DNA from: Actinomycetes bacterium
GTDB taxonomy: Bacteria > Planctomycetota > Phycisphaerae > JAACET01
Reading direction: 5' to 3'
Assembly: GCA_030631725.1 (NCBI GenBank)
Contig: DAOVKO010000138.1
Location: forward strand, 1-5,828
DNA: 5,828 nt
A program made the position numbers and the translations under genes. The notes beneath the pieces are model-generated. The model did not search any database. It had not been told where the DNA came from and saw only the letters and a program-made list of their open reading frames with translations. Numbering within the stretch: position 1 is the stretch's first letter; every line of letters begins with the position of its first letter. Positions 1 through 4,826 of this stretch are shown piece by piece.

Positions 1-589
1 CGTAGGCATATACAGCCTCGTCATACTTCTTCTTTGCCAGGTAGTAATCACCCAGCAGCATCAAGGAACGTTCCGCCAAGAGACTGCTCGGCCGGCGCTC
101 CGAAATCCGCTCTAAGATTTTCACTCCCACATCATCCGCTGGAATCTTGAAAATCCCCAGCACTGGGCGTTTTCTGCCGTTGAGGTACTCTCGGGCAATC
201 CCGAACTGGGCCTCCAGGGCCTTGTGGAAATATTCTGTATCCCCGAACTCCTGCAGAAGTTTTTCGTATTTCTCGAAGGCCTTATACAGCTTGCCCAAGG
301 CCTCCAGGCTCTGCCCCGTATAGTACATCGCCTCTGCATTCAGAGCCGAGTCCGGAAATGTCCTAAACCATTTGCCCAGCATCTTATGAGCCTTGCCTGC
401 TTTACCCTGAACCAGAAGCCGATGGGCCTCATCCAGTTGTTGCCGGTCCGGACTTATCCTGCCCGCTTGGATTTCCTGTTCCCCTTCCGGTTTCAATAGC
501 CACTGCTTGGCCTGCAGCGGACCCGGCCAGCACACAATCACCCCCACAGCAGCGACAATCCCAAGATGAGCGGCTATACGAAGCTTCAC
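1..589 (-). CDS. Secreted TPR protein, BamD/YfiO-like (C-terminus outside window)
   Basis: The visible 196 residues start at a GTG (587-589). An in-frame TGA lies a short way upstream with no other start between them, so this start is well constrained; its ribosome site is weak (AGGG about 8 nt upstream). Residues 1-27 form a signal peptide: a KLR positive end, a hydrophobic core (AAHLGIVAAVGVIVCW) and a likely cleavage after PLQA. A Cys at residue 19 is not in a good lipobox, so a lipoprotein is possible but not supported. After a short linker come helical pairs of TPR character: about 50-85 (LDEAHRLLVQGKAGKAHKML, then FPDSALNAEAMYYTG), 87-120 (SLEALGKLYKAFEKYEKLL, then F) and, at the window edge, LLGDYYLAKKKYDEAVYAY. 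The spacing and the 'YFHKALEAQFGIAREYL' segment recall the YfiO/BamD family of outer-membrane assembly factors, which bind the BamA complex in the periplasm. Family assignment is an inference; a generic TPR secreted protein is the alternative. It lies 83 nt downstream of recO on the same strand. Confidence 0.8.
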   Translation of the reverse strand, partial: MKLRIAAHLGIVAAVGVIVCWPGPLQAKQWLLKPEGEQEIQAGRISPDRQQLDEAHRLLVQGKAGKAHKMLGKWFRTFPDSALNAEAMYYTGQSLEALGKLYKAFEKYEKLLQEFGDTEYFHKALEAQFGIAREYLNGRKRPVLGIFKIPADDVGVKILERISERRPSSLLAERSLMLLGDYYLAKKKYDEAVYAY

Positions 590-647
590 TCGTTTTTCCC
601 TGTACCTTGTAGTATTCTCATCGGCTCATAAGCACTTTGGCCGGCTT

Positions 648-676
648 ATTATACCCCCCTTCTTGGCTGACTTCAA
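648..676 (-). promoter_or_regulatory. Sigma70-type promoter for the TPR gene
   Basis: On the minus strand a perfect TATAAT (648-653) is preceded, across a 17-nt spacer, by TTGAAG (671-676), which matches four of six -35 consensus bases. The -35 box overlaps the recO TGA stop (673-675). Transcription would begin near 641, giving a leader of about 50 nt before the GTG at 589. It would let the TPR gene be expressed independently of the upstream recO transcript. Support is sequence match only. Confidence 0.6.
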
Positions 677-1443
677 CGCAGCAAGTAAGCGGTCTTTGGC
701 TCGCGATTCAGGGCCGCCCGAACCCAATAGCTCAGCACCTTCTGCCCCTGCCTGCCTTCCTCATCCTCCAGACCAGCCCCGCTGGCTTCGCCCTGTTTAT
801 ATGTCGGCTCGTTTGCCGGGCTTCTTGCAGCATGGCTGGAGAGCTTACGCAGAATTTCCAGCCCCGCAGGCGAAATCCGCTCCTTTTCCAACACTTCCCT
901 GGCACATCCCCGGCACAATATTCCACCCTCGCTGAAGCTTATATACCCAGCCGCCCTGCCCCCGGAGCCCTTCCCGCAACGCCCGCAGTTGGACAGTTGC
1001 GGACTCAGCCCCACCTCCCTCAGCAGCCGTACCTGAAAGACAAGAAACTCTTCCCAGCCCCGCCCCGAAGAAAGCCCGGCCAGCCCTTGGCAGAAAAAAT
1101 CGTACAACTGCTCGTGCCGGTCCTGTTCCTCGGTGAAAAGATCGATCAGTTCCGCCAAGTAATACGCTCGATACAATTGCTGCAAATCGCGCCTTATTCC
1201 CAGGTAGTTCTCCTGAGCCGTCCATTCGGTCAGGGTAACAAGTCCCTTGCCACGCCCAGGACTAAAGACTATCTGCCCTCGGCTCAGCAGTTCGATACCC
1301 CCGCCGAACTTGCTCTTCGTTCGGCGGGCCCCCTTGGCTATCCCACGGATTTTACCATGATGGCGGGTGAAGATTGTTGCGATTTGCGAGGTTTCCGAGT
1401 ACTCCTTACGCCCCACGCAGATACCGCTATCTTTTACCAGCAC
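673..1443 (-). CDS. recO: DNA repair protein RecO
   Basis: This 256-residue protein matches RecO in length and layout. RecO binds single-stranded DNA and RecR in the cytoplasm and helps RecA displace SSB during RecF-pathway recombinational repair. Residues 1-78 form the N-terminal OB-fold with the family pattern 'GRKEYSETSQIATIFTRHHGKIRGIAKGAR' and '..FGGGIELLSRGQIVF' (about 11-60). A helical region follows, including 'YRAYYLAELIDLFTEEQDRHEQLYDFF' (91-117). A four-Cys zinc site is complete: C153 and C156 (CGRC), C177 and C180 (CRGC). The start is GTG at 1441-1443, with GAGG six nt upstream (AAAGAGG-CGATAA-GTG). The C-terminal tail after about residue 205 is Ser/Gly/Glu-rich and poorly structured before 'KVLSYWVRAALNREPKTAYLLR'. 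It follows the CorC-type gene on the same strand, now separated from it by the 310-bp inserted element. A long plus-strand reading frame across this gene is its antisense shadow. Confidence 0.93.
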   Translation of the reverse strand: MLVKDSGICVGRKEYSETSQIATIFTRHHGKIRGIAKGARRTKSKFGGGIELLSRGQIVFSPGRGKGLVTLTEWTAQENYLGIRRDLQQLYRAYYLAELIDLFTEEQDRHEQLYDFFCQGLAGLSSGRGWEEFLVFQVRLLREVGLSPQLSNCGRCGKGSGGRAAGYISFSEGGILCRGCAREVLEKERISPAGLEILRKLSSHAARSPANEPTYKQGEASGAGLEDEEGRQGQKVLSYWVRAALNREPKTAYLLR

Positions 1444-1483
1444 TTATCGCCTCTTTGCCGGGCTATTGATCCCTGGCAGTTTA

Positions 1484-1499
1484 GGCACTCTAACACAAC
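1484..1499 (+). repeat. Left terminal inverted repeat of the element
   Basis: GGCACTCTAACACAAC. It pairs without mismatch with the copy at 1778-1793, and is preceded by TTA at 1481-1483. Read on the minus strand it contributes the TAG stop (1490-1492) of the internal ORF. Confidence 0.85.
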
Positions 1500-1720
1500 T
1501 TGATGTGAGCCGCGTTGCCAGACAAATCGGATGGATGCAAGGAAGAACGACGGTGGCATACCTGGATGGTATGCTTAGGAGTTCTGACGCAGCAGACGCC
1601 GATTTGGCTCGCAACCCGAAGGGACAGGGGTCCCCAATCGCGACTTACTGCGATTGGGGGTGCCGCGCCGTCCTTTTGCCCGCCGTCGGCGTCGCTCGTC
1701 GTCAATGATGCTCCCTGCAT
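1490..1720 (-). CDS. Small uncharacterised ORF inside the element (76 aa)
   Basis: I do not recognise this protein. It begins at ATG 1718-1720, placed 5 nt after a full AGGAGG (1726-1731), the strongest Shine-Dalgarno in the window, and ends with a TAG inside the left terminal repeat. An upstream in-frame ATG (1745-1747) would give 85 residues but has no comparable site. The N-terminal third is polar and Gly/Asp-rich (TTSDADGGQKDG); the C-terminal half is basic with Cys and His (QIGVCC, QVCHRRSSLHPSDLSG). There is no signal peptide, membrane segment or known catalytic motif. Part of the frame runs across two perfect hairpins, which argues that the DNA may be constrained as structure and the frame incidental. 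It lies on the same strand as the flanking genes and would be co-transcribed with them. Coding status is uncertain. Confidence 0.27.
   Translation of the reverse strand: MQGASLTTSDADGGQKDGAAPPIAVSRDWGPLSLRVASQIGVCCVRTPKHTIQVCHRRSSLHPSDLSGNAAHIKLC
1556..1574. repeat. Perfect 7-bp hairpin inside the element
   Basis: GCATACC (1556-1562) and GGTATGC (1568-1574) are exact inverted copies around the 5-nt loop TGGAT. It would fold on either strand. Confidence 0.6.
1632..1659. repeat. Perfect 10-bp hairpin inside the element
   Basis: CCCCAATCGC (1632-1641) and GCGATTGGGG (1650-1659) pair without mismatch around an 8-nt loop (GACTTACT). No T-run follows on either strand, so it is not a canonical intrinsic terminator. 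As RNA on the minus strand it would sit between the CorC-type gene and recO. Confidence 0.7.
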
Positions 1721-1777
1721 CGTATCCTCCTCGCTCCTGGTCGGCAACCAAAATTCCAGGCGTCGCGGCCGCGTCAG

Positions 1778-1793
1778 GTTGTGTTAGAGTGCC
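1778..1793 (-). repeat. Right terminal inverted repeat of the element
   Basis: This is the reverse complement of the left repeat, directly followed by TTA (1794-1796), which is the stop codon TAA of the minus-strand CorC-type gene. Confidence 0.85.
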
Positions 1794-3125
1794 TTAGTCT
1801 CCCTCGGTCTGTGCACCGTTCGCTGTGGACTGCACCTCTACTTTCAAGCGATTGATCTTCCGACGCTCGGCATCCAGGACCGTAAACCGCAACCCCTCGT
1901 ATTCCACCTCTTGGCCCTTCTGGGGCACGTATCCCAACAGCGAGAAGACCAGACCGCCCACCGTATCCACATCCTGGGCGTTGCTCACTTGGACGTTCAG
2001 CTCTTCAGCCAACTGCTCGACGCGGACCTTGGCATCCACTTCCACCGTATGCTCATCCAGCCGGACCAAAGGTTCCGGGCTCGGCGGCTCATACTCGTCC
2101 TCGATTTCCCCCACGATTTCCTCCAGGATATCTTCTATGCTTACCAGACCGCTTGTGCCCCCGTACTCGTCGAGAACCACGGCTATGTGCACCTTCTTGG
2201 CTTTGAGCTCCCGCAGTAAATCTACAATTCGCTTGGTCTGAGGCACAAATATCGGCGGCCGCATTATCTTACGAACGTCAAATGACTCCCCACCGTTAGC
2301 CAGGTGAAGCAGCACATCCTTGGCGTAGAGCATCCCCACGATGTTGTCCAGGCTTTGCTCGTAGACCGGGATCCGTGAATGCCCCTCCGTAGCCGTCAGC
2401 TCTTCTATGTCTTTCAGACTCGCTCCCACGTCCACAGCCACTATCTCCGTGCGCGGCGTCATTATACTGCTCGACTGAGTGTCGTGAAAATCGATCAGCC
2501 TCTTTATCATGCTCCGTTCGTCACCGCCCAACAGCCCTTCACGCGTGCCTTCATCAACCGCCGACATGATATCCTGCTCCAGTTCCCTGGCTGCCGCATC
2601 CGGCTTTTCACGGTGAAAAACCTGCATCAGCCGTTCGAATGATCTCAGCAAGCGGACCACCGGCCAAAGTAGCACATAAAAAATACGCAGGATAGGCAGA
2701 CTCTTTACCAGAGCGGCTTCACCCCCATAGCGGGACCAGGCCGCCGGCAAACCGACGAAAAACAGGGCCACGATTGGACTCGATATCAATAGAATAGCCA
2801 GCAGTGCCCAGCCAAAGGCTTGCGGACTGAGCAGCAACTGATTATCTTGAGCCTTGAGGCTGTCGGCGAACGGACCTTTGCTCACGAGCATATAGACGAT
2901 ACACAGCACCGTACCAACAATGCAGGCAAAACGCATGCAAGCGGTGGTCAAAAACAGCTCTTGGATATCTACCACTGCCCATCGTCTGGACTTCTCCCGC
3001 TGACGCTGGCGCAGAATAGCCTCCAACTCGCTCGACGTTAGATGTCGCAGGGTATAGTTGTTGACAGAAAAGAACAGGCCAAGGGCCGTGCACACTATAC
3101 ACAGCCATAGCACCGGAGTATCCAC
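1794..3125 (-). CDS. CNNM/CBS/CorC_HlyC-domain membrane protein (CorC/TlyC 'hemolysin' family)
   Basis: The 443 residues match the usual length and order of this family, whose members are tied to Mg2+/Co2+ homeostasis or efflux; 'hemolysin' is a historical label. The N-terminal CNNM/DUF21 part has hydrophobic segments at about 4-22, 62-82, 105-128 and 145-162. 'EQDIMSAVDEGTREGLLGGDERSMIKRLIDF' (183-213) leads into a CBS pair with the hallmark 'IMTPRTEIVAVD' (221-232), 'GHSRIPVYEQSLDNIVGMLYAKD' (249-270), 'IMRPPIFVP' (287-295) and 'VLDEYGGTSGLVSIEDILEEIVGEIEDEY' (317-345). The CorC_HlyC domain (about 355-433) includes 'DTVGGLVFSLLGYVPQKGQEV'. CBS pairs in this family bind adenine nucleotides. 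The start is GTG 3123-3125; an in-frame TAG upstream excludes a longer protein, and AGGAG is 12 nt away, longer than ideal. It is the first gene of the minus-strand run, and its TAA is the right target duplication of the inserted element. Confidence 0.93.
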   Translation of the reverse strand: MDTPVLWLCIVCTALGLFFSVNNYTLRHLTSSELEAILRQRQREKSRRWAVVDIQELFLTTACMRFACIVGTVLCIVYMLVSKGPFADSLKAQDNQLLLSPQAFGWALLAILLISSPIVALFFVGLPAAWSRYGGEAALVKSLPILRIFYVLLWPVVRLLRSFERLMQVFHREKPDAAARELEQDIMSAVDEGTREGLLGGDERSMIKRLIDFHDTQSSSIMTPRTEIVAVDVGASLKDIEELTATEGHSRIPVYEQSLDNIVGMLYAKDVLLHLANGGESFDVRKIMRPPIFVPQTKRIVDLLRELKAKKVHIAVVLDEYGGTSGLVSIEDILEEIVGEIEDEYEPPSPEPLVRLDEHTVEVDAKVRVEQLAEELNVQVSNAQDVDTVGGLVFSLLGYVPQKGQEVEYEGLRFTVLDAERRKINRLKVEVQSTANGAQTEGD

Positions 3126-3268
3126 CTCGAAGGTTTTCTCCTACTGGGGGACCGGCAAACTGGCCAGTATCGGCCTTTGAGGTCCGCCGACGCTGCGGCC
3201 CTCTGTTCCGGGCGTTGCCCTCCCGCCCGTCGGTGGTGCTTATACCCGGCCCCTGGCACCACAGTTCA
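3126..3268 (-). promoter_or_regulatory. Structured 5' leader of the CorC-type gene
   Basis: This leader of about 140 nt carries several exact inverted repeats. GTGGTGC/GCACCAC (3233-3239 with 3256-3262) form a 7-bp stem. CCGACG/CGTCGG (3187-3192 with 3228-3233) enclose GGGCG/CGCCC (3210-3214 with 3224-3228) or the tighter GGGC/GCCC (3210-3213 with 3217-3220). The two larger stems share base 3233, so they may be adjacent or mutually exclusive. A 10-bp palindrome, ACTGGCCAGT, lies at 3159-3168. The consensus of the known Mg2+ M-box was not recognised. Regulation is inferred only from the folding potential and the long leader. Confidence 0.4.
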
Positions 3269-3275
3269 GCCTACT

Positions 3276-3303
3276 ATTATAACGCCAGATACCGTCAAAA
3301 CAA
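3276..3303 (-). promoter_or_regulatory. Candidate promoter for the CorC-type gene
   Basis: A perfect TATAAT occurs on the minus strand (3276-3281). A weak -35, TTGTTT, lies at 3298-3303 with a 16-nt spacer. A better -35 match, TTGACG (3293-3298), is only 11 nt away and so badly spaced. Transcription would start near 3268. Confidence 0.42.
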
Positions 3304-3476
3304 GAAGTTTTTTCCCCGGCACCCTTTGCTCAGCAGCCCCCCTCTGCCCTTATTATCGCCCAGGAAACCGCCTTTTTCCCGGCCTGCACGCCACTTGGCC
3401 CTGCCAGCTCCCTCATGGCGCCCCAGAACCCGCTCTGAACACCCAAAAAATTTCCCCCTGCACCCCCATGAACCCC

Positions 3477-3504
3477 TTGCCAAAGCTCGCTTCAAGCATA
3501 AAAT
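3477..3504 (+). promoter_or_regulatory. Sigma70-type promoter for the DUF2007-like gene
   Basis: TTGCCA (3477-3482, five of six consensus bases) and TAAAAT (3499-3504, five of six) are separated by 16 nt. The start of transcription would be near 3511, giving a leader of about 77 nt before the GTG at 3588. It is the best-matching pair of boxes on the plus strand of this gap. Confidence 0.6.
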
Positions 3505-3536
3505 TATCAAAAACACCAAGACTTGTCTGGCATTTG

Positions 3537-3563
3537 GCCCAATAAGGATTCGTACCGTTGGGC
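3537..3563 (+). other. Leader hairpin upstream of the DUF2007-like gene
   Basis: GCCCAA (3537-3542) and TTGGGC (3558-3563) pair exactly across a 15-nt loop. The loop holds an AAGGA (3544-3548) that could serve the upstream in-frame TTG at 3558, which itself lies in the stem. This favours the downstream GTG at 3588 as the start. A regulatory role is speculative. Confidence 0.35.
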
Positions 3564-3587
3564 ATCTTATTCTCTGCGGAGTTAGCT

Positions 3588-3995
3588 GTGACCTACAAGG
3601 GATCTGAACAGCCCTGCGAGCCCGGCCCGGAATCCTCAGGGCTTGTGCCGGTTATCTTCGCCGCCAACAAGGCCGAGGCCGAGTTTTATCAGACCCTCCT
3701 GGCCGACGCCGACATCCAGGCCGCCATCGACACCGACGCAGACCAGCGAACCGGCCGACCCGGCAAGGGCATTGCCGTCCTGGTCCCTGCCGAGTTGCTC
3801 GACGATGCCACCGATGTCATCACTGTCCGCGAGGAAACGGAAGCCCACATCCTCGCCGGGCCCGATGGCCGCGATAAAGACGATGACGAAGATGAAGAAG
3901 AGCTAACCCGACCGCGTCTGGATGACGATAACAGTGAGGATGAAGAAGACTTCCTCTTCCGTCGCGACCCTTTCATGGACGAAGACCCCGATTAA
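3588..3995 (+). CDS. DUF2007-like small protein with acidic tail
   Basis: The protein has 135 residues from GTG 3588-3590, chosen because GGAG lies 6 nt upstream (GCGGAG-TTAGCT-GTG). An alternative TTG at 3558 would add ten residues but falls in a predicted leader hairpin. Residues 20-80 resemble the DUF2007 'putative signal transducing' fold: 'VPVIFAANKAEAEFYQTLLADADIQAAID', then 'GKGIAVLVPAELLDDATDVI', the strand-helix-strand pattern in which the helix carries 'AEFYQTLL' and the second half carries 'VLVP.E....A..VI'. No catalytic residue is evident and the function of the family is not established. Residues 96-135 form a tail with 22 Asp/Glu in 40 positions (for example DKDDDEDEEE), probably disordered. 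It has no signal peptide. Its downstream neighbour on the same strand is 240 nt away and strongly basic. Confidence 0.85.
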   Translation: MTYKGSEQPCEPGPESSGLVPVIFAANKAEAEFYQTLLADADIQAAIDTDADQRTGRPGKGIAVLVPAELLDDATDVITVREETEAHILAGPDGRDKDDDEDEEELTRPRLDDDNSEDEEDFLFRRDPFMDEDPD

Positions 3996-4235
3996 TCGTC
4001 GCACCGTTTCTTACGCGTTTCTAGTCCACGTTTGCCGGTTTGGTTGGCTAGAAGTCATCTCAAGACCCGCTTTCGTCGCGAGAACGAGCAATTTTGTTGG
4101 CTGGCAAGGAACGAGAACGATACATATTTGGAGAATATATTGAGTTCGAGCGACGCAGCCAGACGGCAAAAGGGCCGTTCGCAGCAGAAATTGGGGTTTT
4201 GAGATGGCTTCTAACCATCATTGGGGGAACTAAAC
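3996..4235 (+). promoter_or_regulatory. Intergenic region with direct repeat, hairpins and candidate promoter for the DRR-repeat gene
   Basis: No gene is seen here. The 9-bp direct repeat CGAGAACGA occurs at 4079-4087 and 4112-4120, 33 bp apart (about three helical turns). TATATT (4136-4141, five of six -10 bases) lies 15 nt after the second copy, with no recognisable -35. TTGGCT at 4097-4102 with TACATA at 4121-4126 is a weaker pair. In the presumed leader, ACGGC/GCCGT (4163-4167 with 4174-4178) and the flanking GCGA/TCGC (4150-4153 with 4179-4182) can form one hairpin. GATGG/CCATC (4203-4207 with 4215-4219) lies just before the ribosome site. A weaker hairpin (4021-4051, one bulge) follows the previous gene. 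Confidence 0.35.
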
Positions 4236-4640
4236 ATGACCGAGCAGAATTCTAATACCCAGGTTCCCGAGTCTAGCCGGCCTGCTGCTGAGAGACGTTC
4301 CGATGCGGACCGAAGGCGCAGCGTGCTTGACCGTCGTACCGGCCTGGATCGCAGGAGAAGGAGCGTGCAGGTGCCCGTCGAGCGCCGGGCGGAATCCGAC
4401 CGAAGGAAAAAAAACATCCAGGTCTCCATCGAGCGCCGCTCAGACCTCGACCGAAGGCGAGGACCGGGTATCCGCCGTGAGGAAGACCGCAGGGCTGCCG
4501 AAGAGGGCGAAATGACCGACGAGCAGTTTGAGTTCGTCATGGCCGTCGACACTTACAAGCGGGCCAACAATAGGCCCTTCCCCACTCTCACTGAAATCCT
4601 CGAAGTCATCCAGGCCCTGGGCTACAGAAAGATCGACTGA
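4236..4640 (+). CDS. Arg-rich [DE]RRxxxDRR-repeat protein with C-terminal 'YKR..NRPFPT' domain
   Basis: The start is ATG 4236-4238 with GGGGGA seven nt upstream; a TTG at 4221 overlaps that ribosome site and is less likely. The product has 134 residues. Residues 19-86 are built from a nine-residue unit, [DE]RRxxxDRR, at 19-27, 32-40, 49-57 and 66-74, with a degenerate copy at 79-86. The two central units lie in 17-residue repeats (VQVPVERRAESDRR and IQVSIERRSDLDRR), which are also repeated in the DNA with a 51-bp period (CAGGT at 4368 and 4419). Residues 93-134, 'MTDEQFEFVMAVDTYKRANNRPFPTLTEILEVIQALGYRK', form a compact, probably helical domain of a kind I associate with planctomycete proteins; it may be a small helix-turn-helix-like fold, but no function is established. 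There is no signal peptide or membrane segment. The charge pattern suggests salt-bridged helices or nucleic-acid binding, both inferred. Confidence 0.85.
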   Translation: MTEQNSNTQVPESSRPAAERRSDADRRRSVLDRRTGLDRRRRSVQVPVERRAESDRRKKNIQVSIERRSDLDRRRGPGIRREEDRRAAEEGEMTDEQFEFVMAVDTYKRANNRPFPTLTEILEVIQALGYRKID

Positions 4641-4658
4641 GCACCCCCCACGCTCAGT
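4636..4658 (+). terminator. Terminator-like hairpin overlapping the DRR-repeat gene stop
   Basis: ACTGAGC (4636-4642) and GCTCAGT (4652-4658) pair perfectly across a 9-nt C-rich loop. The left arm contains the TGA stop (4638-4640). No T-run follows immediately, so a standard intrinsic terminator is not shown; transcript-end protection is another option. Confidence 0.4.
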
Positions 4659-4804
4659 ACGCAAACGATTCTTATAAGCCGATTGATTAGCCTACCGTCA
4701 CCCGCTGCCATCCCCCTCTATTCTTCCGCGACTTACCGCTCCATCAGTTGAATTGCATCATCCTTCGCCTGCGTGGCGGGAGAACTCACCAGCTCTGCAT
4801 AGTC

Positions 4805-4826
4805 GGGCGAGAATCACCGTTCGCCC
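4805..4826 (-). other. Hairpin across the stop codon of the secretin-like gene
   Basis: GGGCGA (4805-4810) and TCGCCC (4821-4826) are exact inverted copies with a 10-nt loop containing the TGA stop (minus strand, 4814-4816). The last Gly-Glu-Arg codons lie in the stem and loop. No U-tract follows on the minus strand, so it is not a normal terminator. Confidence 0.35.

Larger units (their letters stand above)
1484..1793. mobile_element. MITE-like non-autonomous element at the CorC-type gene stop codon
   Basis: A 310-bp segment is bounded by perfect 16-bp terminal inverted repeats, GGCACTCTAACACAAC at 1484-1499 and its reverse complement at 1778-1793, with a further partial match inside (TGA at 1501-1503 against 1774-1776). 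It is flanked by the direct repeat TTA (1481-1483 and 1794-1796), as expected for a 3-bp target duplication. It has no transposase-length frame, so if mobile it would need an enzyme supplied elsewhere. A TNA-type 3-bp duplication is known for parts of the IS5 family (IS1031/IS427 groups), so such a transposase is one candidate source; this is an inference. The right TTA is the TAA stop of the CorC-type gene read on the minus strand. Internally it carries two perfect hairpins, a GTC/GTCG-rich tract (about 1682-1702) and a small ORF. The alternative is a structured intergenic RNA with fortuitous flanks. Confidence 0.72.
3126..3587. other. Divergent intergenic region
   Basis: There are 462 bases between the minus-strand CorC-type gene and the plus-strand DUF2007-like gene. 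The several frames open here have C-, P- and R-rich translations without domains or ribosome sites, and I regard them as chance. The left third is the structured leader, the middle (about 3300-3470) is C-rich on the plus strand with nothing recognised, and the right end holds the plus-strand promoter and a leader hairpin. Confidence 0.7.

Noticed and set aside
637..1503. Long plus-strand ORF (288 codons) opposite recO
   Set aside because: It is antisense to a well-supported RecO with OB-fold and zinc-site motifs, is Pro/Leu/Arg-rich without domains, and has no ribosome site.
1632..1659. 10-bp hairpin as an intrinsic terminator of the CorC-type gene
   Set aside because: No U-run follows on either strand, and it lies inside the inverted-repeat-bounded element.
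1481..1796. Tc1/mariner or IS630-type element with TA duplication
   Set aside because: With the boundaries set by the inverted repeats the shared flank is TTA; a TA-only duplication does not fit the right side, where the first two bases are TT.
3126..3270. Known Mg2+ M-box or NiCo riboswitch in the CorC-type leader
   Set aside because: I could not find the conserved sequence blocks of either class; only generic stems are visible.
3177..3607. Overlapping plus-strand ORFs in the divergent intergenic region
   Set aside because: Pro/Arg/Ser-rich translations with no domain or ribosome site, overlapping the promoters; best explained by C-rich DNA with few stops.
4141..4235. tRNA or c-di-GMP riboswitch suggested by GTTCGAG and the hairpins
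   Set aside because: No cloverleaf arms pair around the GTTCGAG, and the riboswitch core motifs are absent.
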